From Asticcacaulis excentricus (lineage in GTDB: Bacteria; Pseudomonadota; Alphaproteobacteria; Caulobacterales; Caulobacteraceae), in the NCBI RefSeq assembly GCF_003966695.1, contig NZ_AP018828.1, positions 402,001 to 466,000 on the forward strand: a DNA stretch of 64,000 nucleotides. Reading direction: 5' to 3'. A program made the translations under genes and the position numbers. This document shows, one piece after another, positions 43,697 through 53,185 of the stretch. The notes under the pieces were generated by a model. The model had not been told where the DNA came from. It worked only from the letters and a program-made list of their open reading frames with translations, and did no database searches. Each line of letters begins with the position of its first letter. The stretch's first letter is position 1.

Positions 43697-44444
43697 GGTC
43701 GGACTTGCTGAGTTCTTTTATGGCCTGACGTAATTGTTTGGCCAGATGGGGTTTGAGAGAGGTCTCGGCTGCGGCACAGTCTTTACCGCTCAGGGTCAGA
43801 AACAAGGCCGTAGCGAAAACCAGTTCAGTTTCCGACAGGTAACCGCTGCGCTTGTAGCTCCAGCCTTGTGATGCACCGAGGCCTTCGTCTCGCCATTGCT
43901 CAAACGTAAAGGCACTGTTGGCCAGAAAGACACCGAATCCCAGAAACACCGCCGTCAAATCGGTCAGATGTTCTTCATGCGTGTCGTCGCAGGCCCGTTC
44001 ATCCGGCACAGTGGCAAGCAGGTAGTGCGCCAGTTCGTGCGCCATGGTGGTGATGAAGTCGTGCGGGGTGTCAAGTAAGGCGGGATCATAGGTGATAACC
44101 GCGGCATTGCCATCGGTAGCAAAAGTGCCTGAAAAGCCAAGATTGCGGTCTGGAACCTGAATCAGATCACGGTTGCGTTTAGGGGCTGCCCCTTCGCTTA
44201 TGAGTTCGACAGGCCAATCAGCCATGCCGCAGTAGGCTTTGACTTGATTGAAAAGGCTTTGGGCAAGGGCGTCCCCTTTTAGGCCGTGACTGTCAAAAAA
44301 GCCGGGACGCGGCAGGATCAGCCTTGTCTTGGCGAAGTCATTTTCAGTTGGAAGGACCTTCAGCAACCATTCGAAATTGTCCACGTGCCATGCCGTGGTG
44401 TCGGCATCGAGCAGAGTCTTATTGCCAAATGGCCACATATCCAA
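43662..44444 (-). CDS. Hypothetical zincin-like protein with HExxH motif
   Basis: The 260-residue protein has TTMAHELAHYLLATVPDE, an HExxH zinc motif, followed 30 residues later by HEEHLTDLTAVFLGFGVF, where Glu or Asp could give the third ligand. No signal peptide is visible, so it is probably cytoplasmic. The N-terminus (MDMWPFGNKTLLDADTTAWHVDNFEWLL) and the remainder match no family I recognise. The gene stands alone and overlaps the OsmC gene end by 35 bases. Its third-codon use is less GC-biased than neighbours, which could mean recent acquisition. Metalloprotease activity is an inference from the motif. Confidence 0.7.
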   Translation of the reverse strand: MDMWPFGNKTLLDADTTAWHVDNFEWLLKVLPTENDFAKTRLILPRPGFFDSHGLKGDALAQSLFNQVKAYCGMADWPVELISEGAAPKRNRDLIQVPDRNLGFSGTFATDGNAAVITYDPALLDTPHDFITTMAHELAHYLLATVPDERACDDTHEEHLTDLTAVFLGFGVFLANSAFTFEQWRDEGLGASQGWSYKRSGYLSETELVFATALFLTLSGKDCAAAETSLKPHLAKQLRQAIKELSKSDLSALRVLTLSQ

Positions 44445-44587
44445 TCCCTCCCATTCCGGTTTCCCGTACCCGCTTTCTTTGTCGCAAACGGCTCCGTCTG
44501 AGGCAAGCTTTCGTTTGAAACAATTATGACTTTACAGGGCGCGCCGGGCCTCTTTAATGTCCCCACGACATGAAAAAGGTAGCGTCC

Positions 44588-46516
44588 ATGAAAAAAGGCA
44601 TGATGGTCAGCGCGGCGGTTTTGGCGGCGGCTCTGTTTTCGGTTCCGGTTTCGGCTCAGGTGTCGGCGCCTCTGCCGCCCCCCCTGCCGGTGTCGGCGCA
44701 GGTCGATTATCCCGGCACGCTGAAAGTCTATGTCGATGCCACCGACACGCAGCAGCGCGTCATGCGCGTGCGGCAGGTCATTCCGGTGGCCAAATCCGGC
44801 CCCTTCACCCTGATCATGCCGCGCTGGCTGCCCGGCAAGCACGCCCCGCGCCCTCAGGCCGACAAGATCGCCAATGTGCGCTTTTCGGCGGGTGGTCAGA
44901 ACCTGAGCTGGTTGCGCGATCCCGTTGAAGTGACAGCCTTTCATATCGACGTGCCCGCCGGTACCAAAGAAGTGGTGGCGGAGTTCGACTTCCTGACCCC
45001 CATGACCACGGCCGCCGGCCGCGTGGTGGTCACCGACGTCATGGCCAACCTGCAATGGGAAAACCTGTCCATGTATCCGGCAGGCTATGCAGTGACGCGC
45101 GTGCCGGTCGAACTGACGCTGAAACTGCCGGAAGGCTGGGACTATGCGGCGGCGCTTGATGTGGCGTCGAAGAATGCCGACGGCACCGTCACCTTCAAGC
45201 CGCTGCCCTATGAGCACTTTATCGACTCGCCGATGTTTGCGGGTAAGTTCAGCAAGACCTTCGACCTCAGCGTCGACCCTAAGGTGCCGGTGCGCATGCA
45301 CGTCTTTGCCGACAAGCCGGGCGATCTGGCCGCCACCGATGAACAGATTGCCATTCATAAGAAGATGGTGGCGCAGGCGGTCAAGGTCTTCAAATCGCAG
45401 CACTACGACCATTACGACTTCCTCGTCCACCTGTCGGAAGAACTGGGCGATATCGGGCTTGAGCACCACCGCTCGTCCGAAAATGGCCACGACTCCACCT
45501 ATTTTACTGAGTGGAAGACCAACTATGTCGGGCGCGACCTGCTGGCGCATGAATACACCCATTCCTGGGACGGCAAGTTCCGCCGCGGTGCCGACCTGTA
45601 TAATCCCGACTTCCACACCCCCATGCGCAACAGCCTGTTGTGGGTCTATGAAGGTCAGACGCAGTTCTGGGGCTATGTCCTGTCGGCGCGCTCGGGCCTC
45701 TACACGCCGGAGCAGGCCAAGCAGGCCATCGCGCTGATCGCCGCACAATACGACAACTTCTCCGGTTCGCAGTGGCGTCCGGTGCTTGATACCACCAATG
45801 ATCCGATCCTGTCGGCGCGTCAGCCCAAGAACTGGCTGAGCCAGCAGCGCAACGAAGACTATTACAGCGTGGGACTGCTGATCTGGCTCGACGCCGATAC
45901 GCTGATCCGTGAAAAGACCAATAACAAGAAGTCGCTGGATGATTTCGCGGGTCTGTTCTTCGGCATCAAGGACGGCTCGTGGACGCCAGAAACCTATGAA
46001 TTCAAGGACGTGGTGGCTGCGCTCAACAGTGTCTACGCCTATGACTGGGACACCTTCCTCAGGATGCGCGTCAATGAGACCTCAAAAGGCACCTTCCTCG
46101 ACGGACTGGAGCGCGGGGGGTATAGGCTGACCTATAGCGACACGCCGACCGACTGGTTCAAGGCGCGCGAAAAGAAAACCAAGGTAACGGACCTCAGCTA
46201 TTCGCTGGGGCTGTCATTGACCGCCACGGGCGATATCGGCAGCGTCTTCTGGGACAGCCCGGCCTTCAAGGCCGGACTGGGGCAGGGGATGAGCGTGGTC
46301 GCCGTCAACGGCACCGCCTATGAGGCGGATGGTCTTAAAGCCGCCATTGCCGACGCCACCAAGCCAAACGGCAAGCCGGTCGAACTGCTGATCAAACGCG
46401 GCAAGACCTATAAGACGGTGACGCTCGACTATACGGGCGGGCTGCGCTATCCGCGCCTTGAGCGCATCGACGGCAAGAAGGCCTATCTGGACGATATTCT
46501 GGCCGAAAAGAAGTAG
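44588..46516 (+). CDS. M61 family metallopeptidase (glycyl aminopeptidase type) with PDZ domain
   Basis: The 642-residue exported peptidase has a signal peptide (KKGMMVSAAVLAAALFSVPVSAQ). Its N-terminal beta domain (MPRWLPGKHAPRP) is followed by an M61 catalytic domain with HEYTHSW (zinc ligands His321 and His325) and LLWVYEGQTQFWGYVL (third ligand Glu). The C-terminus has a PDZ-like segment (FWDSPAFKAGLGQGMSVVAVNG). Family members remove N-terminal Gly or Ala. ATG 44588 is preferred over 44570 because AAGG lies 8 bases before it. The gene appears to be monocistronic. Confidence 0.9.
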   Translation: MKKGMMVSAAVLAAALFSVPVSAQVSAPLPPPLPVSAQVDYPGTLKVYVDATDTQQRVMRVRQVIPVAKSGPFTLIMPRWLPGKHAPRPQADKIANVRFSAGGQNLSWLRDPVEVTAFHIDVPAGTKEVVAEFDFLTPMTTAAGRVVVTDVMANLQWENLSMYPAGYAVTRVPVELTLKLPEGWDYAAALDVASKNADGTVTFKPLPYEHFIDSPMFAGKFSKTFDLSVDPKVPVRMHVFADKPGDLAATDEQIAIHKKMVAQAVKVFKSQHYDHYDFLVHLSEELGDIGLEHHRSSENGHDSTYFTEWKTNYVGRDLLAHEYTHSWDGKFRRGADLYNPDFHTPMRNSLLWVYEGQTQFWGYVLSARSGLYTPEQAKQAIALIAAQYDNFSGSQWRPVLDTTNDPILSARQPKNWLSQQRNEDYYSVGLLIWLDADTLIREKTNNKKSLDDFAGLFFGIKDGSWTPETYEFKDVVAALNSVYAYDWDTFLRMRVNETSKGTFLDGLERGGYRLTYSDTPTDWFKAREKKTKVTDLSYSLGLSLTATGDIGSVFWDSPAFKAGLGQGMSVVAVNGTAYEADGLKAAIADATKPNGKPVELLIKRGKTYKTVTLDYTGGLRYPRLERIDGKKAYLDDILAEKK

Positions 46517-46537
46517 GCAGGGTTATGCGGGTTTATA

Positions 46538-46559
46538 CCTCCCCGGCGTGCTGGGGAGG
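46538..46559. repeat. Small hairpin after the M61 gene
   Basis: CCTCCCC, eight-base loop, GGGGAGG, followed by GGGACCGC. It lies between convergent genes and may act as a weak terminator. Similar CCTCCCC/GGGGAGG palindromes occur between other genes here (for example near 8870-8885). Confidence 0.5.
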
Positions 46560-46606
46560 GGGACCGCACGAAGGGGCGAAAGCCGCTGAGATGCGGTGGC
46601 GGGGGC

Positions 46607-47734
46607 TTACCTCTTTACCCGCGCTTTCCACGCCGGATACTCCACCTCGATCAGCTTTTGCGGCCACTGCCCATACCAGCCATAGCCTGAGCGCCGTTCC
46701 GGGTGAATGTCGGCATAGGTAGCGACCCGCACGCCGTCGCGGTTGGCCAGGATCACCGAATTGTCGCTGATATCATAGAATCGCGCCCACAGAGGCGGCG
46801 CCGAGGGATCATCCACCAGCCGGTTATCGGTGGTCGCTGTGTGATAGTCGTACTTGACCGGGGCGGGCAGGGCGAAGGTCTCCAGCCGTTTGCCGTGGAT
46901 GGCCGAACGCTTCATCCACGCTACGGCGCCCTCGACCGCAGCAATCACCTCAGGCGAGGGGTTTGGAATGGACATCAGATAGCGGGTGTTTTCCACGCTT
47001 TCCTGAGAGACAATCGACACCAGTTCAAAGCTGCGCCCCTTGACGGGCTGCAAGGTCACGGGATCGTACTGACCGGCCCAACCGGTGAGCTGCCCGTTCT
47101 GACGGATTTGCAGCCTGAGCAGACAGGCATCGCCAGCGGCCACCGCCGATGCTGACGACTTGCGCATGTCTTTATTCATAGAATCAAAAGGATATTCGCC
47201 TGTGCTGATGCGACGCAGCAGGCGCAGATTGCCCGATGTCACCTCATCGGCCATGGTGATCTTGTCATGAAAGCTGCTCTTGGCCGGCACGGTGTGGGGC
47301 CAGCCGCCGCAGCTTTTGATCTGCTGCGACAGGATCAGCTCAAGACCCCGCAAGGCGGCGGTACGGTAGTCTGACCGCCGTGTCCGTTCATAGGCCGCCA
47401 TCAGATACTCGACCTGCGTATAGATGTTGCGATTGTCGAAGCTGAAGGCCGGGTCGCTCTTTTCTTTCAGCGCCGCCGCCTTTTCCGCCTCGGACAGGAT
47501 GCGCGCCGGGTCGCGGTTCTCGATCCAGCCGCCATTATCCCGTTGCAGCAGAAGCAGATTGTCGGCGATGGCCGTCACGTCGTCGTCCGCATAGCGCGCA
47601 TAGGTCTTGCCGTTCTTGTTCTGCCAATGGTGAACCGCGTCGTAAAACCCGTCCAGCGACGGTGCAGACGCTGGCGGTGGTGTGGCGCAAGCCGACAGGG
47701 TGAGGGCGGCAATAAGGGCGGGCATTGTCTTCAT
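46607..47734 (-). CDS. Pectate lyase, PL10 family, lipoprotein
   Basis: The 375-residue enzyme cleaves polygalacturonate by beta-elimination. It begins with a lipoprotein signal (MKTMPALIAALTLSAC, lipobox Cys16). The (alpha/alpha)3 PL10 motifs include LLLLQRDNGGWIENRDP, ATYERT-like YLMAAYERTRRSDYRTAALRGLELILSQQ, CGGWPHTVP, IRQNGQLTGWAGQYD, PLWARFYDI and RRSGYGWYGQWPQKL near the end. ATG 47734 has AGGA 7 bases upstream; the longer frame lacks support. It would make oligogalacturonides from pectin already de-esterified by the CE8/CE12 enzymes encoded at 6876-8850. It is divergent from an esterase gene. Confidence 0.9.
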   Translation of the reverse strand: MKTMPALIAALTLSACATPPPASAPSLDGFYDAVHHWQNKNGKTYARYADDDVTAIADNLLLLQRDNGGWIENRDPARILSEAEKAAALKEKSDPAFSFDNRNIYTQVEYLMAAYERTRRSDYRTAALRGLELILSQQIKSCGGWPHTVPAKSSFHDKITMADEVTSGNLRLLRRISTGEYPFDSMNKDMRKSSASAVAAGDACLLRLQIRQNGQLTGWAGQYDPVTLQPVKGRSFELVSIVSQESVENTRYLMSIPNPSPEVIAAVEGAVAWMKRSAIHGKRLETFALPAPVKYDYHTATTDNRLVDDPSAPPLWARFYDISDNSVILANRDGVRVATYADIHPERRSGYGWYGQWPQKLIEVEYPAWKARVKR

Positions 47735-47839
47735 GGTGTTTCCTTTTTTGGCCAACTTAGCACGGCCGGGATTTTTCGCCACTGCCGCAGGGTCCGGTCC
47801 GAACCAGGCGTATCAGCCCTGACATAACGGAGATTTGCC

Positions 47840-48766
47840 ATGCGCCTGACCCCTGTCCTGCTGAGCCTTCTGATGCTGGCGTCTGTGCCGGCCCATGCGG
47901 AGGGGCCGCTGCGTGAGCGTTTGAAAGCGCGCTATATGGAGCGGCTTCAGGACGGGGAGTCAGCGGAAGAAGGGGCGCGTGTGTATAAGGCCGTGCTGCC
48001 CGGAACCCAAAAGCAGACCGTCAGTTATGGGGCGGATCCTTTGCAGGCCATGGATGTCTACAGTCCGGTTAATGCCCGCAACGCGCCGATGATCGTCATG
48101 GTGCATGGCGGTGGCTGGCGGACGGGTGACAAGGCCCATAGCGGCGTGGTCGAGAACAAGGTCAAGCACTGGCTGCCCCAGGGCTACATCGTCGTCAGCG
48201 TCAATTATCGCCTGTTGCCGCAGGCGGATGCCTATGCGCAGGCCGAGGATGTGGCAGCCGCGCTGGTCTATGTTCAAAAGAATGCCGCCACCTGGGGCGG
48301 GGATGCCTCGCGCCTGATCCTGATGGGGCACAGCGCCGGGGCGCAACTGGTGGCCGTGACGTCTGCCGATCCGTCGGTGGTGACGGCCAGAGGCGGGCGA
48401 CTGTGGGCCGGGACGGTGGTGCTGGACTCGGCGACGCTCGATCTTCGGGCGATGATGACGCAAAAGCGCGTGCTGCCCCTCTATTCCAACGCCTTTGGCA
48501 GCGATCCGAAGCGTTGGGCGCAGGCCTCGCCGCTGGAGCGTTTGACGCCGCAGGCCGTCCCCATGATGATGGTCTGTTCGACCCAGCGCAAGGACCGGCC
48601 CTGCGATCAGGCCGACACCTTCAGCCGGGCTCTGCGGCAACTGGGCAAGCCGGCCCCGGTGCAGAAGGAAGACAAAAGCCACGGCGAAATCAACAAGATG
48701 GTCGGCGTGCCCGGTCCCTATACCGATGCCATCGACGCCTTTGTCGCGGCGCGTCTTGGCAAATAG
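47840..48766 (+). CDS. Exported alpha/beta-hydrolase (esterase)
   Basis: The 308-residue protein has a signal peptide (LTPVLLSLLMLASVPAHA). Its hydrolase motifs fit the hormone-sensitive-lipase-like or feruloyl/acetyl-esterase group: oxyanion-hole MVHGGGWRTGDK, nucleophile elbow MGHSAGAQL, and acid and His near DQADTF and KSHGEINKM. It is divergent from the pectate lyase, so a role in removing acyl groups from plant polysaccharide is possible, but this is inference from position. Confidence 0.85.
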   Translation: MRLTPVLLSLLMLASVPAHAEGPLRERLKARYMERLQDGESAEEGARVYKAVLPGTQKQTVSYGADPLQAMDVYSPVNARNAPMIVMVHGGGWRTGDKAHSGVVENKVKHWLPQGYIVVSVNYRLLPQADAYAQAEDVAAALVYVQKNAATWGGDASRLILMGHSAGAQLVAVTSADPSVVTARGGRLWAGTVVLDSATLDLRAMMTQKRVLPLYSNAFGSDPKRWAQASPLERLTPQAVPMMMVCSTQRKDRPCDQADTFSRALRQLGKPAPVQKEDKSHGEINKMVGVPGPYTDAIDAFVAARLGK

Positions 48767-48790
48767 CCGGTCGGGGTTTATCACCCGGTC

Positions 48791-49537
48791 ATGATCCGAC
48801 TGTTTATCGCCGAAACTACGCCGCCCTTTGCCGGAGGGCTGATCTTCCCGCTCAATCCCGATCAGGCGCGCTATGTCGCCGCTGTGATGCGGCTGGGGGA
48901 GGGCGATGAGATCAGCGTCTTTAATGGCCGCGATGGCGAATGGCGTGGCCGTTTGCAGAGCGTCAGCAAAAAGCACGTCCATGTCGAACTGATCGTGCAG
49001 ACGCGCGCGCAACCGGCCGCAGGACATGCCCCGAAGCTATTGATTGCGCTGGTGAAACGTGCCCGGCTGGAGACGATTATCGAGAAAGCAACCGAGCTGG
49101 GGGCCGGTGAAATTCAACTGTTGATCACGCACCGTACCAATGCCGACCACACCAATGTCGGGCGACTGCAACTGATCGCGCAGGAGGCGGCGGAGCAGAC
49201 CGAGCGCCTCGACGTGCCGCAGGTTCTGGCCCCCGTCAAACTGGAGGTCTATCTGAAAACCGCAACGGAAATCCTGATCTATGGCGACGAGGATTCCACC
49301 CACGAAGCAGGGGAACGCACCATCCCGCCCATGCTGGAGGCTCTGAGCGGGCTGGGCGAAGGGGCTGTGTCTATCCTGATCGGCCCGGAAGGCGGGTTCG
49401 ACGCGGTCGAGCGCCAGACCCTGAGTGCCCTGCCGAACGCCGTGGCCGTCAATCTGGGGCCGCGCATCCTGCGCGCCGATACGGCGGCCATCTCGGCCCT
49501 GACCCTTTATCAGGCCGCAAAGGGCGACTGGAAATGA
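48791..49537 (+). CDS. rsmE: 16S rRNA (uracil(1498)-N(3))-methyltransferase
   Basis: The 248-residue SPOUT methyltransferase modifies U1498 of 16S rRNA. The N-terminal PUA-like part (HYVAAVMRLGEGDEISVFNGRDGEW) and the C-terminal trefoil-knot motifs are clear: KRARLETIIEKATELGAGEI, ILIGPEGGFDAVE, and NLGPRILRADTAAISAL. Length is normal. It lies immediately before a hairpin and the glutamate-cysteine ligase gene, an order common in Alphaproteobacteria. Confidence 0.95.
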   Translation: MIRLFIAETTPPFAGGLIFPLNPDQARYVAAVMRLGEGDEISVFNGRDGEWRGRLQSVSKKHVHVELIVQTRAQPAAGHAPKLLIALVKRARLETIIEKATELGAGEIQLLITHRTNADHTNVGRLQLIAQEAAEQTERLDVPQVLAPVKLEVYLKTATEILIYGDEDSTHEAGERTIPPMLEALSGLGEGAVSILIGPEGGFDAVERQTLSALPNAVAVNLGPRILRADTAAISALTLYQAAKGDWK

Positions 49538-49583
49538 GCCTCATGCCGAAAAGTGGATACCACTTTTCGGAAAAACATGAGGC
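49538..49583. repeat. Composite palindrome after rsmE
   Basis: GCCTCATG + CCGAAAAGTGG, loop ATA, CCACTTTTCGG + AAAAA + CATGAGGC: an 11-bp inner and 8-bp outer stem starting at the base after the rsmE stop. This GAAAAGTGG/CCACTTTTC type is a widespread alphaproteobacterial intergenic repeat (from general knowledge). The remaining gap to 49716 has no gene. Confidence 0.8.
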
Positions 49584-49716
49584 GTCACAAAAGACTAGGG
49601 CTCTTTGGTGGCTCCGTTGAGCCGCCGAAGGGCTCTAGTTTAGTCTAATTCGCTTGTGCGGTTCGACGCGAACGCCCATATACCCGTAAATTGCAATTGA
49701 GCCTGTTACTTTAGGG

Positions 49717-51090
49717 ATGGGGCGCGTGGTCAAGATTTCGGAACCCATTCAATCGTTTTCGCAGCTTACCGACTATTTTGCGTCGGGTGAAAAGCCGTCT
49801 GAGCGCTGGCGCATCGGGGCCGAGCACGAGAAGTTCGTCTTTCACCTGAGCGATCTGCGTCGCCCTGCCTATGCAGGTCCGGACGGCATCGAAGCCCTGC
49901 TGAAAGGGCTGATGCGCTTTGGCTGGAGCGGCGTCTATGAAGACGACCACCTGATCGCGCTGGAACGCGACGGCGCGTCGGTGTCGCTGGAACCCGGCGG
50001 GCAGTTCGAGCTGTCGGGCGCACCGCTTTCGACCATTCACGAGATTTGCAGCGAGACGGGTCAGCACCTTGAGGAGGTCAAGGCCGTGGCCTCCGAACTG
50101 GGGCTGGGCTTCCTGGGCGTCGGCTTCTCGCCTCTGTGGACGCGGGCCGAAACGCCGGTCATGCCCAAGGGCCGCTATAATATCATGCGCGCCTATATGC
50201 CGAAGGTCGGCACGCTTGGCCTTGACATGATGCTGCGCACCTCGACCATTCAGGCCAATCTCGATTTTTCGTCCGAAGACGATATGGTGCTGAAATTCCG
50301 CACCTCTCTGGCCCTGCAACCCATCGCCACGGCGCTGTTTGCCAATTCGCCCTTCACGGAAGGCAAGCTCAACGGTTTTCTGTCGGCGCGCGCCAATGTG
50401 TGGACTGATACCGATGCCGCCCGCACGGGGATGCTCGGTTTCGTGTTCGAAGACGGCTTCGGTTACGAAAAATATGCCCAATACGCCCTTGATGTCCCTA
50501 TGTATTTCGTCAAGCGCAAGGGCGCGCCCAATGGCGGCTATATCGACGCCTCGGGGCAGTCGTTCCGTGACTTTATGGACGGTAAGCTGCCCGCCCTGCC
50601 GGGGGAGCGCCCGACGATGGACGACTGGGCCGACCACCTGACGACGCTGTTCCCTGAAGTGCGCCTCAAAAAGTATCTCGAAATGCGTGGGGCCGACGGT
50701 GGCCCATGGTCGCGCATCTGCGCCCTGCCGGCCCTGTGGGCGGGGCTCCTCTATGATCAGGCGGCGCTGGAAGCGACCTGGGATCTGGTCAAGGGCTGGC
50801 GCATCGAAGACCACGATACCCTGCGCGGCATGGCGGCCAAAACCGGCCTGAAGGGCGAGATCGCCGGGCGTCCGGTGAAGGACTGGGCGCTCGATACCCT
50901 GACCATCGCGCGTGAGGGCTTGAAGCGCCGTCAGCGTCTGTCCGGCGGGCTGGTCGATGAAACCGGCTATCTCAGCGAACTGTTTGAAATCGCGGAAAGC
51001 GGCGTCACCCCGGCCGAACGTCTGATTGAAAAATATCAGGGGATATGGGCGGGCGACCTTCGTAAATTGTACACAGAAGAAGCCTATTAA
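49717..51090 (+). CDS. gshA: Glutamate-cysteine ligase (type 2)
   Basis: The 457-residue enzyme makes gamma-glutamylcysteine in glutathione synthesis. The GCS2-type motifs are WRIGAEHEKFVF, SVSLEPGGQFELSGAPL, LGVGFSPLW, MRTSTIQANLDF-like LRTSTIQANLDFSSE, and ANSPFTEGK. The length fits the alphaproteobacterial/plant type rather than E. coli GshA. The start is ATG 49717. It follows rsmE by 179 bases across a palindrome, so it may have its own promoter. Confidence 0.95.
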   Translation: MGRVVKISEPIQSFSQLTDYFASGEKPSERWRIGAEHEKFVFHLSDLRRPAYAGPDGIEALLKGLMRFGWSGVYEDDHLIALERDGASVSLEPGGQFELSGAPLSTIHEICSETGQHLEEVKAVASELGLGFLGVGFSPLWTRAETPVMPKGRYNIMRAYMPKVGTLGLDMMLRTSTIQANLDFSSEDDMVLKFRTSLALQPIATALFANSPFTEGKLNGFLSARANVWTDTDAARTGMLGFVFEDGFGYEKYAQYALDVPMYFVKRKGAPNGGYIDASGQSFRDFMDGKLPALPGERPTMDDWADHLTTLFPEVRLKKYLEMRGADGGPWSRICALPALWAGLLYDQAALEATWDLVKGWRIEDHDTLRGMAAKTGLKGEIAGRPVKDWALDTLTIAREGLKRRQRLSGGLVDETGYLSELFEIAESGVTPAERLIEKYQGIWAGDLRKLYTEEAY

Positions 51091-51229
51091 AACCGTATAC
51101 CGTTTCCCCTGAAACGGAAGTGCGCTTGCCAACCGGTTAATTTGCTGCTCCTATCGCCGCAAATTAACCGTCTGCTGTCCGATTGTGGCCCGAATGGTGC
51201 CCCGGCACAGGCCTTACGGGGCAAGTTCC

Positions 51230-53116
51230 ATGATCAATATCGTTATCGCCGCAGGGATTTTGATCACCCTGCTGACGGCCATTCCGGTCGTTACCCAAAT
51301 GCGGCATCATCCGCGCGGGCTGATCGTCTGCTTCTTCGCCGAGATGTGGGAGCGCTTCTCCTATTACGGGATGCGCGCGCTCCTCATCTATTATCTGACG
51401 CGTCACTTCCTCTTTTCGGATGACCGGGCCAATGCGCAGTACGGTTCCTATACCTCGCTGGTCTATCTGTTGCCGCTGATCGGCGGTCTGGTGGCCGACC
51501 GCTATATCGGCACACGTAAGGCGATCGTGTTCGGGGGGCTGCTGCTGGTCGCCGGGCATACGGGCATGGCGCTGGAAGGCACGCCCAACCAGTCTGTTCT
51601 GAACTATCAGGGCAAGACCTATGAGTACGCCATCCGTGACGTGGAGTCGGGCAATGCTCCGCCGCGTCTGAAGGTCGGTGACAGCTATTACGAAGTCGTG
51701 GGCACGCCGGATGGCGGCCGCGAAATCAAGGGCCTGCCGGCGGATGCGCCCCTGCCAGCAGTTCTGCCGAAGGGGCAGTTTGTTGAGAGCGTGCGCAGCG
51801 CTACGCCGTGGGCTGAAAACGCCTTCTATCTGTCGATTGCCCTGATCGCCATGGGCGTCGGTTTCCTCAAGCCGAACATCTCGTCTCTGGTGGGGCAGTT
51901 GTACCGCGACAAGGACCCGCGCCGGGATTCGGGCTTCCAACTCTATTATTTCGGCATCAATATGGGGTCGTTCTGGGCCACCATCCTGTGCGGCATTCTG
52001 GGCGAACGTGTCGGCTGGTGGGCCGGGTTCGGTCTGGCCGGCGTCGGGATGCTGGTGGGGCTTCTGGTGTTTGTACTCGGTAAGAAGTTGCTGGACGGCA
52101 AGGGCGAACCGCCCAATCCTGAAGCTATCCGCCAGAAGGTCGGCGGGGTGATTTCCAAGGAAAACCTGATCTATCTGCTGGGTCTGGCCGGTGTGCCGCT
52201 GATCTACTTCGTCATTCAGCGCAACGATATCGTCGGCTGGGCGCTGCTGGCGTCTACCGTCTGTATATTGGCTTACGTCTTCACGCAGATGTTCACCAAA
52301 TTCAGTAAGGTGGAAAATTATCGCCTCGGTCTGGCCATGGTGCTGACCCTGTCGTCGGTCGTCTTCTGGACCCTGTTCGAGCAGGCCGGTTCGTCGCTCA
52401 GTCTGTTTGCCGAGCGCAATACCGACCTCAACCTGATCGCCGAGCCGCTGCGTCTGGGGGCCCTGCTGCTGGCCACGCCGGATCAGATCAAGGCCATGGG
52501 CGGCGTGCCGGAAGGCGCTTTCTGGATCGACATGGGCTTTAATGCCTCGCAGACCCAGAGCTTCAACCCCTTCTTCATTCTGGTCTTCGCGCCGATCTTT
52601 GCCGGTATCTTCACCTTCCTCGCCAAGCGTGGCAAGGACCCGGACCCAGTCAAGAAGTTTGCCTTCGGTCTGGTCATGGCCGGGCTTGGCTTCTTTGTGC
52701 TGGTTTGGGCGGCGCCTCTGGCCGGGCCTGATTTCCGCGTGCCGCTGTTCTGCCTGTTCCTGACCTACATGTTCCACACCTGGGGCGAACTGTCGGTGTC
52801 GCCGGTTGGCTTGTCGCAGCAAACCAAGCTGTCACCGGCGGTGCTGATCTCGACCATGATGGCCATCTGGTTCCTCGGCACCTCAGGGGCGCAGTATCTG
52901 GCAGCCATTATCGCCAAGCTCGCTTCGACTGAGACGGTGGGTGGTCAGGTACTGGATCCGGCTGCTGCGCTCCAGGCTTCGCTCCAGACTTTCAACACCA
53001 TCGGCTGGGCGGGCGTTATCCTCGGCGGTGTCCTGTTCCTGTTGTCCTTTGTCCTCAAGGGCTGGGCGCACGGGGCCTCGGATACGGTGGACGATACGCC
53101 TAAGACCGGTCACTGA
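51230..53116 (+). CDS. Proton-dependent oligopeptide transporter (POT family)
   Basis: The ~628-residue inner-membrane carrier imports di- and tripeptides with protons. The family signature FFAEMWERFSYYGMRALLIYYL is at the N-terminus, with the PTR2 motif in YGSYTSLVYLLPLIGGLVADRYIGTRKAI. FQLYYFGINMGSFWA lies in the helix 5 region. A soluble stretch of about 90 residues (residues ~115-205) between helices is longer than in bacterial DtpA and hints at a periplasmic loop. The start ATG 51230 gives a normal first helix; the longer frame is not supported. A bidirectional terminator follows. Confidence 0.92.
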   Translation: MINIVIAAGILITLLTAIPVVTQMRHHPRGLIVCFFAEMWERFSYYGMRALLIYYLTRHFLFSDDRANAQYGSYTSLVYLLPLIGGLVADRYIGTRKAIVFGGLLLVAGHTGMALEGTPNQSVLNYQGKTYEYAIRDVESGNAPPRLKVGDSYYEVVGTPDGGREIKGLPADAPLPAVLPKGQFVESVRSATPWAENAFYLSIALIAMGVGFLKPNISSLVGQLYRDKDPRRDSGFQLYYFGINMGSFWATILCGILGERVGWWAGFGLAGVGMLVGLLVFVLGKKLLDGKGEPPNPEAIRQKVGGVISKENLIYLLGLAGVPLIYFVIQRNDIVGWALLASTVCILAYVFTQMFTKFSKVENYRLGLAMVLTLSSVVFWTLFEQAGSSLSLFAERNTDLNLIAEPLRLGALLLATPDQIKAMGGVPEGAFWIDMGFNASQTQSFNPFFILVFAPIFAGIFTFLAKRGKDPDPVKKFAFGLVMAGLGFFVLVWAAPLAGPDFRVPLFCLFLTYMFHTWGELSVSPVGLSQQTKLSPAVLISTMMAIWFLGTSGAQYLAAIIAKLASTETVGGQVLDPAAALQASLQTFNTIGWAGVILGGVLFLLSFVLKGWAHGASDTVDDTPKTGH

Positions 53117-53132
53117 TCGGTCAGATGACACG

Positions 53133-53167
53133 AAAACCCCCGGCGGTGCGTACCGCCGGGGGTTTTT
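53133..53167. terminator. Bidirectional terminator between the POT gene and the TonB receptor
   Basis: AAAA, CCCCCGGCGG (53137-53146), loop TGCGTA, CCGCCGGGGG (53153-53162), TTTTT. The perfect 10-bp stem with A- and T-runs serves both convergent genes. Confidence 0.95.
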
Positions 53168-53185
53168 GTTTTGAATGTGAAGGGC

